Source of the DNA: Ascarosepion bandense
Lineage: Eukaryota > Mollusca > Cephalopoda > Sepiida > Sepiidae
DNA: 64,000 nucleotides
Assembly: GCA_037127315.1 (NCBI GenBank)
Contig: JBBBDQ010001456.1
Location: forward strand, 1,579,501-1,643,500
Direction of reading: 5' to 3'
This document shows, one piece after another, positions 30,099 to 43,690 of this stretch. Both the position numbers and the translations under genes were made by a program. Every line of letters starts with the position of its first letter. The first letter of the stretch is position 1. The notes under the pieces are model-generated. The model was not told the DNA's origin. It did not search any database and worked only from the letters and a program-made list of their open reading frames with translations.

Positions 30099-33000
30099 TT
30101 TTATTATTATTGTAATGATTTATAATACTTAAATTCATGGAAGAGTAATTTTTGCACTTTTTGAAAAGTTTATAATATTTCAGATAAAATTATATTTGAA
30201 AAAAAAACAGTTATCACCCTTTTCACAAATGATATCAAAAAGATAACACTGTTTTTTGAGAGGGATACATATTTTGTGCATCTCTTCAAAAGGATTAGAT
30301 ATGTTTTCTTGTATGTATTTTTGTTATGTGGTTCCAAGAGTCTCGCACCGTTTTTTTATGCTAAAACAGACTCTTCAGGTTGAAATGGTTCCCAACCTTA
30401 TATCAACATAATTTCAGTTGACCATTCATGCATAAGATTGATGCAACTGAAATAGTACTGGTGATGTGTTCTCTCAGGATAGATTTTCATGAACTTTCAG
30501 AAAATTTTCTGAAGCTGAAAGAAACCAATAACTGAGTGAAAAGGAGTCTCTATTATAGACGGTGATTTTTATTTTTACTTTTAACAATTGAAATTCAAAA
30601 TTGACTTGGCATTCAGAATTAGCAACCTGGGGAAAAACAGTATTCGAAAAAAATGTCCTGAAACAAAAAAGCTAGTTCTAAAGGAAACACTGTAATCATA
30701 CATTGAAAAAGTTCAATTTTCTAACATCAGAACTGACACCATGTTAATAAGCCATCTTTTTAAATACACACCAACTGTCTTCTCCAAGAAAATTGTCTAA
30801 ACAACACCAGCTCCTCCTCCAAGGAATGTTGATTATAGTAATACTGCAACAATCAAGAATAAAAGTATTTAAAATATTGCAGATCTGGACATCCATTTGT
30901 TAAAAATTCCAATATAAGATATACTTATTTACCAGAAGTTGGAATTTTAAGCACTATGTAAATGCTTACAGATCATTGCTTCAGTAAGTAGGGAATTCTC
31001 AAATCACATGCTGAACATGATTTTATTTCATTGTACAGTTTAGAAAGAGAATAAAGGACTATTGAGTTTTATTAATCAGTCATTCCAGTAGAGTTACTAC
31101 ACTAGGCATTATAATTTGCAAAGTTTAAATATTACTGTTTTTAGACAAAACTTTTTTTTTTTTAACTTCTCAGATTAATAACTGTTGTAACACTATTCGG
31201 CACTGAAGGGTTAAGAGATGTATAGAAAGATGTACCGATAAACTGAATGAAGATTTTTCTTTTCTTTTTTTTTTTTTTAAAGAAAAGTGAAATCTCTAAA
31301 ATCTAAAGAAATTTTCCATGGACCAAGGCAGAATGTGGGAAAAGCCATGTGCTGAGTTGGACAACTGATTAATGATCATATCTTCAAGAACAAGTTATAA
31401 AAACACAGGACTGAATAGAGAAGTAAAATTGGGAATGATAAAAAATTACTTAATGACCAGCCAAGCAGACAAAAAAACAGAATTTCACTGTAGACAGGGT
31501 TAGAGTATAAGGATTTCTTTGTGAATTAAAAAATTAATCACCCTAACAAAAATTGAGGAAGTCATCGGGCAAATATCTAAGTAAGAAACAGAATTTTCCT
31601 TTTATAGTAGAAATATGAAATAATAAAATTTAATTAATGACTGTATGTGAATTTTCAATCCTAACCAGTCAAAGGAGTGAAGTAGTGAGCAGTGGTGGAA
31701 GACTAGAGAAGGTGGAGAAATTGTTCACACCCCTTGAAGAGTGTTGGTGTGAGATACCAATGAAGGAAAGAAGAAATTAACTGTGACTGTTACTCAAAGA
31801 AAAGAAAAAAAAAAAAACTGAAAAAGATAATTTTCAAAAGTCTGACAACAAAAGAGACTCTGTTCAGATTAGAGAAATCACTGATTTCCCAAAACCAGTT
31901 ATTCCTCACATCAGTTTTAGGTGGAACTCCATATAAACTGGGTTCTGGAGTGGCCAAAGGAGAGTTGAAGAGAAATCGGTTGAAGCCATGGTAGGAATTG
32001 CAATTGAGATAATAGACCATGCCACCTGACATCATGTGACTGCCTGCCTAAGAAGAACTTTGACTTGAACCCTGTACCAGACTTAACAGAACAAGCCAAA
32101 GTGTTATATTTCAACTTAAGACGTAGCTTGGGACGATAACTGTCTGCATGAATGTAGATAGAATTTGACTGTTGAAATGACCAAGTGCTGTACCGAAAGA
32201 ACTAAGATATAACATTTGTAATTTTATGACTGTATTTTTTTCCTTTTCTCAACCTGAATGATTCATTTACAGCAGTTCCTAAAGATCACTCAGCTTTGCC
32301 CATTTTATGATCAATCAAATCATAATGTGGGATAAGATAGTGTGAATCAAGGTGATTGATTTATTGATCCAGCCACAGGAAATAAGTAATTTGAAGACTG
32401 ACCAAAGGGGTAATATCACACTGTTACTAATGTGAATTATTTCTAGTACTCTGCATTTAAATTTTGTTGTATGCTTAAAAATAATTCAAATAGAAGAACT
32501 ATAATTCACTGTCTTGGCTTTGAAAAGTTTAATTTTTTAAAGCATTTGTTTATCCATTTAAAAATTATAGACATGCTTATCTTATTTGGCATTAAAACAC
32601 TTATCTTAGACTGACTTTTTTATTAAAATATATAATGGTGCTAGCAGTTTTGGTGCTACTAGAATGTCAACAGCTGATCTTCAAGCCAAATAAACTTCCT
32701 TCTACTTCAAGAAATTGGAGTTACACAAACATTAGTAATTTTTATGTCCTTACAGAATACTCATGTGGAATCTTTCATTTTATCCCATGTCCTTGTGTTA
32801 GATTCTATAATACATTAAATACAAACTTATGATAAATGGAAATTAACATCAGAAATATCACAATACTATTTGTTGTGATTATTTTTTTATGATTTAGCTA
32901 AGTTGATTTCCATTTAAATGTTTGTACAGAATTTACTTTTCAAATCTGTACTAATAATACTATATAATCAGTATGCTGTTAAATTTAATTGTTCCTTGGA

Positions 33001-33537
33001 TCAACAATATATATTCTTAAACAATATTTATTTATTGTACCTCTAGAGCATGGCAGTTAATTTAGTTGATTGCATTTCTTTCTTTATCTAAAAAACATAA
33101 TTAATATTTAAGGTTTCAAATTTTTCATGCTGCAATACCTTCATAATGCTTCCTGTGAACTAGTACAAAAAAGTCAAAAGAATATGTCATCCAAAAGGAT
33201 TTGGTTTCATCAGAAATGTACAGCTCATTTTTTAAATTTTTTATATCAATATATATTTGGTCAATAAGTTACTATAAAAGTATCTACACTGAAAAACAAA
33301 TTTAAGTTCATGGTTTTCTCCTTACATGAAAAAGATGATTTCATGTTTATCAGTTGAGAGTGCCATTGTAAATTAAACAGGATGCTTCAAGAAGAGAGAA
33401 TGTTTTATTAATAAAATATCATGTATAAAATTTTATTTTTTTTGCCAGTTTTGAATTCCCATAAATTATTTAGAGGTTTCTTAATGTTACAGATATAGAT
33501 AGCCACACGCACACACATATATTGAGATTGGTCTCTG
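30099..33537. other. AT-rich sequence without recognised genes
   Basis: No family motif found. Frames on both strands are short. The part at 31,650-32,220 is less AT-rich and has minus-strand frames of 65-81 codons, with no recognised domain. It could be an old repeat or untranslated host sequence. Confidence 0.45.
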
Positions 33538-34254
33538 TGTGGTAACAATGAGCTGGTCACATAGGAACCTAAAGTCAGTTTTGGGATAGCAGGTCAAGGT
33601 TGGTTGACCCAGACACCCTTAGTAACAAATGTCTAGACAGGAAATAGACAGAGGCTAGACATGAGGGCATGAAGCAGCAGGAGCTAGAATCCATGCCAAA
33701 GACAAAAAAACGAACTTATAAATTCTTATTCGTTAAAACAAGAAGACAAAGCCAAATCGTTTATCAAGGAAAAAGGTAAAATAGTGACGAAGAGAAGATA
33801 AGAGAAGAAACTGTATTGCTATTTGTATGCTGATTCTTATTTGTTAAAAGAAGAGAAAGAAGGCGAAGCTGAGTCATTCATCAAGAAAAGAAAGATAGCA
33901 ACGCAGAGAAGATAACGTGTGAACAAAGAGATATTGAAAAGAAGAAACTGCAAAATTGTTGGAGTGCAGAAAATACGATGCTTGTTTGAAGAAATAAATA
34001 AAAAAGAGTGTGGATATTTCAGAAAATTTGTATGCTGAAAATACAACAGCTAACTGAAAGAAAATAGAGACAGTCACAGATACATACATTTCAAGTGGAC
34101 CGTGTTTGAGTCCAAAGTTATATAAAAAAAAGAGGAAGAAAGAAGAGAAAAGACAGTAAAATAAGAAAGAAGGAACTGTTATAAGGATAAGTTATTATAT
34201 TCTTAGGTCCATGTTAGAACACGCATACACTTCCATGAATATTATGTTACCACA
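33538..34254 (+). repeat. LTR-like block with TGTGGTAACA...TGTTACCACA ends
   Basis: The first ten bases are the exact reverse complement of the last ten, with TG...CA ends, over 717 bp. A TATA-like GTTATATAAAA lies near 34,116. Inside is a diverged direct duplication of about 95-110 bp (33,720-33,815 and 33,830-33,925). No matching target duplication was seen. It may be a solo LTR or a short-TIR element. Confidence 0.4.
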
Positions 34255-34897
34255 AACATCATACCACATGTGCTCATAATTATATGGTTCTCCCCATTTT
34301 ATTTTGTGTTAATCTCTTGCATTTGTATTCACCTGTATTCATTCATACTTGTTGATATTTGTCATAAATTGTTATTTTGAGTTGGGTATCTGAATATAAG
34401 TTTTGAGGTTCAGGTCATTGGTCACTCTTATTCATACTCATATATATGTTTTTTTATTTTAATACTTTGTTACTTATTAAAACTTTATATCAAAAATCAT
34501 TTTGCCTTGTCATTCATCCTTGAATTGTTGGTCAGCACATGTATTGATATTGAAGCAAACCTGGAAAGATTACAGTTTAATTATATCAATCAAACAGTGA
34601 TCTCATTTTTTTATTTTTGTTTATCATTGTCCATTTGTCATGATCTAGGAGAGATAACTCGTATCTGTCCATAGATGTGGAAATGTAAATATTCCTGAAT
34701 CAACGTGTAATCATGTAACAATGGTTATTGTTGAGACAGGCATATGGCACTTAAGCTTAGCTTATTAGTTTGATACAAAGCCACAATAGTAAGACAACTA
34801 GTGAAAATTACTGTCATTATTAATGATAAAATAATAAAAAGAATACAAAATGGATGCATGAGTGTGTGTATACAGAGATGTCTTTATTGTATATATG
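34255..34897. other. AT-rich sequence without recognised genes
   Basis: No motif recognised. Confidence 0.5.
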
Positions 34898-36460
34898 CAG
34901 TGAGTAACAAAAGTATTTAACACATCAGTTTTTTTATAAATTTTACAATAAAAAATTGTTCACTTTGAATGATACTTGCTTCAAATATTTTAATGAACAT
35001 ATTGTCTAACTAAACATGTACTTTTATTGCCAGTTTTGGAATTTGACTCTGTGCAAAAGTATTTAACACCTATTCAAATAATATGGTAAAAAAGTATTTT
35101 AAAACTATTTTCAGTTATTTTGATATGGTTTGTACTTCAACCATTCACAGGTTGTCTTCAATATATGTATTAACCAAGCATGTCACTCAATCAGCAAATA
35201 GTAGTAACAGGTCTGACAAACTACAGATTGTCCCATTATCTGAACTTATCAAAATGGTTAAAACAATTGTCAAATGATACATGACAAAAGATTATAAAGC
35301 TGCACAAAGATGGTAATGGGTATTGAAAAATTGCTCAAGATTTAAATTTGCTTGTGTGTACAGTGGGTGCTGTTGTTCAAAATGAAAAAAAAATATGATA
35401 CTACTGAAAATATTCAAAAGTGTGGATAACCATGTAAATTAAACTAGGTAATTGAATGATATATAGCCCAGAATGTGAAGTAACAACCATTTCTGACTTA
35501 AAGAAAAATTCAGAACAATCTGAAAAATGCCAGGATTGAAGTAAGTAAAGATACAATCACTGAATTCTACAGGTCTGTGTTCTAGATCACCAAGAGAGAC
35601 TCCACTATTAATGTGTAAACATGTGCAAGTCTTTGAAATTTGTTAAAAAGTATGAATATGAATCAGATGAATTCTGGAAGAAAGTTATTTGGTCAGATGA
35701 AACAAAAATTTAACTTTTCAGGAGAAACATGTGCACCCAAGTATGAAGGCAAAAAGGAACTGAAAACAACCCAGTCAACACTACTCCAACAGTCAAATGT
35801 GGGGGTGGAATTTTAATGATTTGTGTTTTTTTTTTCATATAATGAAGTAGGAGAAATGGAAGTCATCAAAGGAAGAATGAATACAGCAAAATACAAGCAA
35901 ATCTTATCAAATCATCTATTAAAAAGTGCAACAGATTTGGGGCTTGACGAGATTTTGTATTCCAGCAAAACAACAATCCAAAGCATAGAGCTAAAACTAT
36001 TCATCATTAGTTCAATGAAAATGGAATTGATGTTCTAGAATGGCCTAGCCAGTCACTGGATCTCAATCTAATAGAAAATTTATGGAAAAACTTGAAGTTG
36101 AGAGTATATGCAAGAGATAAAAAGAAATCAAGGAATTAAAGAAAGTCTGTGAAGATGAATGAGGAAAACTGCCAAAATCTTCATGCAAGAAGCTTGTTGA
36201 AAACTACAGAAAATGACTAGAGGCTGTAAGGCAGAACAGAGGATATGCTACTAAATATTAACAAATCGTGTTAAATTATTTTGCACACATTCAAATTTGA
36301 AAATTGTCAGTAAAAGTACATAAAACAAATGTTTCTCAATTTTACATTGTTTAGTTAGACTATGTTCATTAAAATATTTGAAGTAAGTATCATTCAAATT
36401 GAATAATTGTTGTTCTTTTTTGTGAAATTTATAAAAAAACAAAACTTTTGCTACTCACTG
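34898..36460 (+). mobile_element. Tc1-family DNA transposon with IR/DR ends
   Basis: Terminal inverted repeats of roughly 170-200 bp: CAGTGAGTAACAAAAGT at the left and, on the minus strand, CAGTGAGTAGCAAAAGT at the right. A TA follows at 36,461; the left flank reads TG, so one base may have mutated. Within the left repeat CAAAAGTATTTAACAC occurs twice (34,908-34,923 and 35,054-35,069), the IR/DR arrangement known from Sleeping Beauty-type elements. The transposase is decayed. Confidence 0.85.
35240..36240 (+). pseudogene. Tc1 transposase remnant
   Basis: Plus-strand pieces read KKYEYESDEFWKKVIWSDET (35,650-35,705; first catalytic Asp), then CGGGILM, GRMNTAKYKQIL (35,870-35,905), PKHRAKT-like text near 35,975, and [20 protein letters not shown] followed by ENLW (36,018-36,085), the usual D,E end of Tc1 enzymes. 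Frameshifts and stops separate the pieces. The enzyme would cut and paste the element at TA sites. Confidence 0.8.
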
Positions 36461-39400
36461 TATGTAAAGTTTCTTCGAAATTCTGAGATATTTACATTTG
36501 AGAAAAGTTTGTGGTTAGTTTGGTAGAAATAATAAATATGCTTGTATGTAGTCAAATATGCTTAAGGTATTTGCATATTGAGTATTTTCTGTGTTGCATT
36601 CAATACAGCATGTGTTTGTTAGAGACTGAAAAGTCTCCCAGAGCAGGGAGATGAGACATGTCTTGCCTTTAAAGCATCCTGTGGTTTAAAAGCGAAAAAA
36701 ACTTTGAGCCTTTTTCTTATAAACTTTTTAGCAACATCATCTAGCAGTTGTTCAAAGACCTTAGCAGACAAGTTGAATAATCTCACTATATCTAAATAGC
36801 CTGCTAGCTAAGACTGATAACCATTGTTCTGCAGTATAAACTCTCCTACCATAAACTATATTGTTAATTTACATTTACAATCCAGCCTTTATACAACTGT
36901 AGATATTTTTGTAAGTTTAAAATAATTATTTCTTTTTATACTTTTATAAGTTCATCAATATTGAAGGTTTAAACATAAAAAACTTATCATATGTCTTTGA
37001 GAATCAAAAAGACATATGTCACCACAATGTGCAATGTGTTCAAATATTTATATCTTAGAAGTAGACAATTTTTTACAAGTATGAAATTAGATGTGAAGGA
37101 AAAATCATTTTGCCTTAATTTAAGACAGATACTTTCATTTTCACACATGTATTGGTCTGAGCTGAAGTTGTGCAGGTAGAATTTCTCAAATTCTTCTCAG
37201 AATGTGTCTGATGTTACCAGTCATTTAAATGAAGACCTTTATTAAGTTTAACTAAGTAAATTATTGAAAATTCTTTATGAAACTTGCATTCTCTACTAAC
37301 TTGTTAACCAGTACTCTGTAGCAGATGCTCTCAAATCATTATATACAGTATCTGTTGCTTATGACATGTATATTTAAGTATTTTTTTTTGTCATTTAATT
37401 TTTCTATCATTAATGTTGTAGGGAAATTTTTATGCTTTTTAGTATTTGCACATTGCCAAGGCATAATACCATAAGTTGATTATATTATTAACTTCTTTAG
37501 ATTAAAAATTGTTTATATTATGATGCATTAGTAAATTTCAGTATAAAATACCAAATTACTGGAAATATTTTCCTTCTTTTCACTGGCACTAAATGTTTCA
37601 TTTCTTGTAAATATACTCCTTTAACAAGCTGGTTGTGACTCCAGTCTTGGAGTTGGTGAGTTGTTGATATGCAGCCATGCTTACAGCTGCAATGGTAATA
37701 TCAGAATTCTCATTTGTGGTGTTTAACAGTTTGGTAATTTGGTTGGAATTTTTTAAATTTCAGAATCTTTGTTAATGTTATACAAGTGTATTAAATTATT
37801 TTATTAGAAAGTTAAGGAAAACAAAATTATATAAAAAAATGTATGTATTGTCGATGAGAAGAAGCGTCACAATCAGCCAGCCACGGGCAAAAGAGTGTCA
37901 CAACTTTAGCAATGTTAAATTTGTACAGAAATGCATAATATTTACAAATAAAACAAAAATATTATATTTTTTCCATCATAAGACACACATGAATTTTTGT
38001 TTTACCAAAGTTTAGAAAAATTCCAAAAAATAAACCTTTCACTTGGCAAGTTATTTTGAAAGTTGTAAAGTTGGGATGTTTTTGCTCATTTTTCATAATA
38101 TTAAATGTGAAAAGCAATTCCTGATAAATATGAGTTGTAAAAAATATATCCTTTCTTCTCATCTATAGAACCCATCTTAATCATTGTTCATTATTCTTAC
38201 CTCTCCACTTATGTTTGTGTGTATAAGATAGTTTATATATTTGGCATTAAATCCAAGATGGTTTTATTTGAAGCTTTTACACTATTGTGCTTTTCAAATT
38301 TACTCTTAATTCCTTTCATCAACAACAAAATTCTCTTGATCATTCACCAAGTTTTCTTTAAGAATAGCTTTCACTCAAATTATACCAAATTATCAAACTA
38401 CCTAACTGCTTTATCTACATACCTACTTGACCTTACCTGCAGAAGCTACCAACTGATTTGTTTGTACATCCTCAATTTCAGCAAAAGTCTGGCAGGTAAT
38501 ATAAGACAAGAGAAAGCTGAAGCAAAGATGCTTGATGAAGAGGCAAAAAGAGGAAGTTGAAGAGGATAAAATGAAAATAACTTGAAGCAATGTGGGGAGA
38601 AACAAGCATAATGAAAGAAATATATATGTGTAGTCAATTATGTTTTTCTTGCACTGCACAAATACTGAAGAAAAATATGGTCAGTATGCTCTTGATGCAA
38701 CTTTCAGGATATGTTTACAAATATGTTGATATCTTTATATATAACAGCTTTAACAAGTAGTTACTTTGTCAATGTGCATGACATAAATACCAAAGAACAA
38801 TAATGTATTTTTTTGCAAAATTCAGAATGTTGAATTTTGCTAACATACAAACAAGTTTTGAAATAGATGCACAATATTAAAATAGCCAATTTGATTCCAA
38901 ATGAAAAAAACAGCAGATATTAATATTAGCTTATAAATTATGAATGGTTTCATATGATGTTCAAAAGTATTAAATCTGAAACTGCTGCTCCTCAGTGGTG
39001 GTAATAAGAGGTTTATTGTTCAAATTCTTTGCTTTCTATATTAATAATTCATTTAAAGTTAATACTAATATGTTTAATTTGTTTCTTTTAAAATCTCTAT
39101 ATTTCTAAAATATTTAATTAAGTAATGTATTTTTTTCAAGAATTATATCAGATTAATGATTTGTGTGGTTTAATACAAATAAGTACTAATTCAGTAATGC
39201 ATCTTGGATTATGTATTCTACCATCACTTGACCAATTCTTTTACCATCTTTCATAGATGTTCTAACACTCATTATTTCTTGGAATTTCTGTCTATCTATA
39301 TTTTCTATGCCTTATCCCTTTGCTCTTTTAAATCATCAAAAGATTATTAACCAATAAAGTATTACATAATTTATACATAGAATCACAAATTTCAATTTAT

Positions 39401-41094
39401 TACAGCATTCTCTAAAAATATAAAATGATGCATATGTGTGCATGAAATCATTTGCACGAAAGTAACTTCTAATGTCTGCATCTGTTTTTACACACTTTTA
39501 TTGCATATTCATACATTTTAGTATACATGTTTGTTTCAGCATATATAAACAATTGTATGTGTGCACACATGCATTTTAAAATAGTTTGACATGCATCTGA
39601 ACATTCGAAATTACATCAAATCATGTTTTGTCTTTATATATTTTTTACAACTTAGTTGTCAGATACCAGTCAGCAAAGTAAGGTTAATGTAAATTGTCAT
39701 ACTAAATCAAAACTAAATCCATTTTTGCTATGTAATCGTTAGAAGTAGTTCATATTGATATTATGAACCCATTACCATCAGCTGTGTCATTCTTACCCGG
39801 TTCGATACATTTTAACATGTATTGACAGAAGTACCAGATATATTGAAGCAAAACACTTTGACAGCAACAGCAGTCATGTTCATTGTAAATTCATGTCTTT
39901 TGTCTTAGTGCTCCACTTCATAACAGAGGAATTTAATTTGAATTTTTTAATGAATGGTAATAGATTTTCAAAGACTTCAAATCATAACCACTATCCACAA
40001 AGTTAATGGATAGAAAGACAACACAGAATCATGAAAACTACTGTAATAGCAAGAAAATATTATATCAGTTAAAAAAAAAGTGTATACACGTTTGGGTAAA
40101 GATTGTTCAAATGCTTCATGATCATTAAACATTAGAAATTATGAAATTCCTTTAAAATAATCATCATACAGTCAAGAAATTTACATGAAACTTTGCTGCA
40201 AAAGGTATAACCTGAGAAAGAGAAGATATGGATATCTCCATAAACTTTTTTTTGTACTTGATGAATGAAAACCCTACTGAAAGTTGAAATAAACAAACAT
40301 AAGTAGCAAAGAGTTACAGAAAACTACCAGGGATCCAAATGTGCCTAAAATATGAAGTAGCATACTAAAGTGTTTATATATACCTTCACATTTATTTTTT
40401 TTAATAATTGCATAATATATGAAACAGTCTTAAAAATATTTTTATATATTCAACTTAATTCTATTTTATTCTGCAACCTAAAATTTCCAGATATTCTATA
40501 TGTACAAAATACTTATTTTTGAATAAAGTTTTGTGATTTTCCAGCAATCAGTTGTATAATTGTCATTTTTCTTATTTGTATATAATGTTGGAACAAAGAT
40601 CTATTATATCATAGGTAAGTTCAGTAAGAATTTGGGTAGTTTGGTAAGAGTGGTCATAAATACCAGCAATTGAGTCTTTCAAGGAATAAGTGCAAAACAA
40701 CAGTCTTAACTTCACAACTATAAGTCAAATTTCATAAGACATGATAGCTTTAGTAGAGGAGTGACACTAGTATCATCATACTGTTAGCTAACAAAGATAA
40801 CACTTCAATGGTGATGGACAGTTGGAATACTCTGAAAAATTGGCAAGCCTAGTTGGGGCTGGCAGCTGTAGCAAGGTGAAAAAGAATTCAACATTCAAAA
40901 CTTAGAAGAAGCTGACACAGATACTAAATAACAAAGATTAATTTGCACTCAATAAATATAGGCAGCTGATTCAATGATACACCAAGTTGCTGCACATGTA
41001 TGATCTCAAGATTTATAAAATTAGTACTCCATTGAGAATTATAGTCAGCTGCAGAGGCTCAGCATGTTACCCACTGAGTAGATTTCTAGTCGGT
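36461..41094. other. AT-rich sequence without recognised genes
   Basis: Over 4.6 kb with no motif I recognise. It holds one 11-bp hairpin at 36,988-37,018. The longest frame, 113 codons at 38,219-38,560, has a hydrophobic start and no known domain. The stretch may be intronic or intergenic. Confidence 0.5.
36988..37018. repeat. 11-bp perfect stem, 9-nt loop
   Basis: CATATGTCTTT (36,988-36,998) pairs with AAAGACATATG (37,008-37,018). It sits alone in AT-rich DNA; no role is inferred. Confidence 0.7.
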
Positions 41095-41450
41095 AAATAG
41101 TGATAGAGAAATAAATAACAAGAAGACCAAAATTTCAACATCTCTAAAACTATGGATGGATAATCATAATTGCCAGGCAACAAAGCCATATTTTAACCAA
41201 CCAACCAATCAGAAAGCTTTCACAACCAGGATGTAAGGTGAGAATCAGAGCAGTACATGACCAGATGGAAAATTAACCAAAACTAGAATTGATAAATAAA
41301 TTTTGTTCTATCTCCAAGGATATGGTCATCATAACATCATCAGAGTCAAAATGCAACATTTGTGTGACCAGTTGGTGACTTCAGAAAGATATGCTATCTT
41401 GCTATATTTAAGAACATCACCCTTTCTTTCTCTGCGTTTTTTTTTTTTTG
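41095..41450. repeat. Dispersed repeat family X, copy 1
   Basis: Matches 44,312-44,690 in the same orientation, with shared blocks AAATAAATAACAAGA, AAAGCTTTCACAA, AATTGATAAATAAA and ATAACATCATCAGAGT. No coding or terminal structure was seen. The class is unknown. Confidence 0.65.
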
Positions 41451-41591
41451 AGGTATGTATTAAAATTACTTTTGATTAATTATTTAAGAGATCTGTTATA
41501 TTAAGCATTTGGTTGTGAGAGGAAAGGAATAATGAGGATTAGCCTTTTGAACAACATACTTTTATTTGCATACATATACAAATAACACATC

Positions 41592-42235
41592 ACTCAATAA
41601 ATCCAAGGCCTAACTAATAAAGCAACTTAAGCAAAATTTGACTTTATTCATCAGCAGTCTCCTTCTTGGGTAATACACTGATTCCAACACTTCTCTAACA
41701 ATTCAATGCCTTTTTTGTAGAATACGCTTCAGTTTTCAATATCACTTTTTCATTGGAATAAAATCTCTTTCTCTGGAGCATTCTTTTGAGGTTTGTAAAC
41801 AGCCAGTAATTACTGGGGACCAGATCTGGAGAATAGGGGGGATGTGGAAGCAATTTGAAGTGAAATTCATGTACTTTTGCTATCATTGCAATCGACTTGT
41901 GACATGGTGCATTGTCTTGGTGAAAGATCACTTTTTCTTCTTCATTTGTGACTGTTATTTGGTAATTTCTTCCTTCAAAGGCACCAATAATGCTATATAA
42001 TATTTGCTATTGATGGTTCTTCCTTTCTCAAGGCAATCGATGAACAAAATACAGAGTTCTAAACCTTATCTGCAGATGTTTGCATTTTTGGTTCCTCTGG
42101 ATGGATTTCACCTGCTGCTGTCCACTCAACTGACTGCCAATTTGACTCCAGAGTGAAGTGGTGGATCCATATTTCATCCATTGTTACATATTTATACAAA
42201 AACTCTTTGAACACAGCTTTGGTGTAGCTGGTCTC
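41592..42235 (-). mobile_element. Mariner fragment retaining the catalytic region
   Basis: The left end (CACTCAATAAATCC at about 41,591-41,604) resembles the right end of the mariner at 2.86-3.51 kb. The right end is lost at about 42,235, where unrelated sequence begins. The two copies are complementary: this one lacks the transposase start and the other lacks the middle. Confidence 0.7.
41644..42215 (-). pseudogene. Mariner transposase, catalytic and C-terminal part
   Basis: On the minus strand: MDEIWIHHFTLESNWQSVEW (near 42,130-42,190; first Asp), AGEIHPEEPKMQTSADK, then after a stop VIFHQDNAPCHKS (near 41,895-41,930; second Asp) and PHPPYSPDLVPSNYWLF (near 41,805-41,860; third Asp of the D,D34D set). 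The C-terminus NQCITQEGDC ends at stops near 41,644-41,652. One frame from 41,931 to 41,695 is open; others are broken. Confidence 0.8.
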
Positions 42236-42244
42236 TACAAGCTA

Positions 42245-42640
42245 ATAATAGGCTAATAGCACATTTGTGGGGTTGGATTAGTCTATATACAGAAGTGGAG
42301 TTGCTTGTTTGTAGAGTCAGAGTCACTTGCTTGGGAGGTTTGAATTATTGCTTGCTAGCATGCCTGAAATTAGTAGCAGTCAGCTTGGGGGGTTGTTGGG
42401 GAAGATGGTATTCTACTGGTCACACTTGTGGGGTCAGATTCTTTTGCATGTGAAATCACTTGTTATGGGGTGATAGTCACTTGCTTGTAAGATTTGAGTT
42501 GTTGCTTGCTGGCAGACCTGTAAAGTAGTAGCAGTTTGCTGAGGGGTGCTATTGTTGAAGATGATATTCAGCTGAATTTATTGAGGTGATGGTGTTGGCA
42601 ATGAGGAAGACTTGTAGCTGGGTGGTGTTGATGTTGAGAT
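42245..42640. repeat. Diverged tandem duplication of about 150 bp, G/T-rich
   Basis: GTCACTTGCTTGGGAGGTTT at about 42,321 recurs as GTCACTTGCTTGTAAGATTT at about 42,476, followed by similar text (TTGCTTGCTGGCA, TAGTAGCAGT, GAAGATG-TATTC). It begins where the mariner copy is truncated. Confidence 0.65.
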
Positions 42641-42989
42641 GATTTAGTCAGGCCTAGAAATGTAGCATTCATGTTGAAAGAAGCAGTCATGGTGATGACA
42701 GAGGGAAGTGGTTTCACAGCCCACAACTGCTTACCACTGCCCTCAGTAGCTTGTAACTGCCTCTAATCATTGTGAGGAGCCTGCTTTTATATGGATCTGG
42801 CAGTCTCTAAGAACATTTATTCTGGCAAGAATGTTCCCTTTCATTGCAGGGACTTGCTTCATGAACTAGACGTGATGCTCGAAGCCTATATGCAGAAAAT
42901 GACTTTTATATTTTGTTCTCTACCTTTATGTTATTCACATCCAGTTGACATGCAGAATGAATCAGAAAGGAATCTAAATGTAATGGAGT

Positions 42990-43690
42990 CTAACAGGACC
43001 CCTTACTGCTTTCCATCAACATGACTGATGCTCAACTCCACAAGAATGACTTATTATGTCTTCTCAGATTATCATTCTCTGCTGACATGAAGTGGAAAGA
43101 TTATTTAAATTATTGAAAGATTATATTGAATCCCTCGATAGGTCTGCTGCTGCTAAGAAATTTGGTTCCTTGTGTTGTGCTAGACAGTTTCTAGAGAGAA
43201 AAATTAATCTTACATATTTATAAGACTACTATTCGTCAATGTTTCAAATATTGCTGCCACATATGGTTTGATGCTTCTGCTATATATTTAGATTCTCAAT
43301 AAAATTCAAAGAAGAGACTGCAATGTTTTTGGTCCTGACCTGGTATCTTTGCTTCAGTTGCTGTCTCACTGTTGTAATGTAATTTTCCCGGTGCTTTTTC
43401 ATAGTAATTGTTTTGATGAACTTTTCTCTATGGTACCTAGACTTTATGAATTTAAATACAATACTAGATTGGCAACAAGGACTCTTCATGTTACAGTTAA
43501 ATTGACTAGATGTAATTAAGCTCATTGCTAACAGTTTCTTCTCTTTCACTTCTTGCTTGTGGAACTTTCTTCTGGCCTCTTGCTTTCCAACCAACTTTGC
43601 ATTTAAATTTTTGAAGATCAAAGCTGATCATTATCTACTGTCTTCTTAATTCCTCTTCTTTTTTGTTCTTGCTCCTTAATAATATTCTCC
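42990..43690 (+). pseudogene. Degenerate Jockey-type LINE, 3' coding fragment
   Basis: Plus-strand pieces read SADMKWKDYL (near 43,078), SAAAKKFGSLCCARQFL (near 43,145-43,200), YLYKTTIRQCFKYCCHIWFD (43,215-43,275), then VPRLYEFKYNTRLATRT (43,430-43,485) and SNQLCI near 43,590. This parallels the C-terminal half of the Jockey copy at 54.5-57.1 kb but is diverged, so it is a related subfamily. The RT catalytic part is missing. Confidence 0.65.

Noticed and set aside
38219..38560. 113-codon frame as a possible small host gene
   Set aside because: No domain, no start context, biased composition, and no splice-linked neighbours that I can see.
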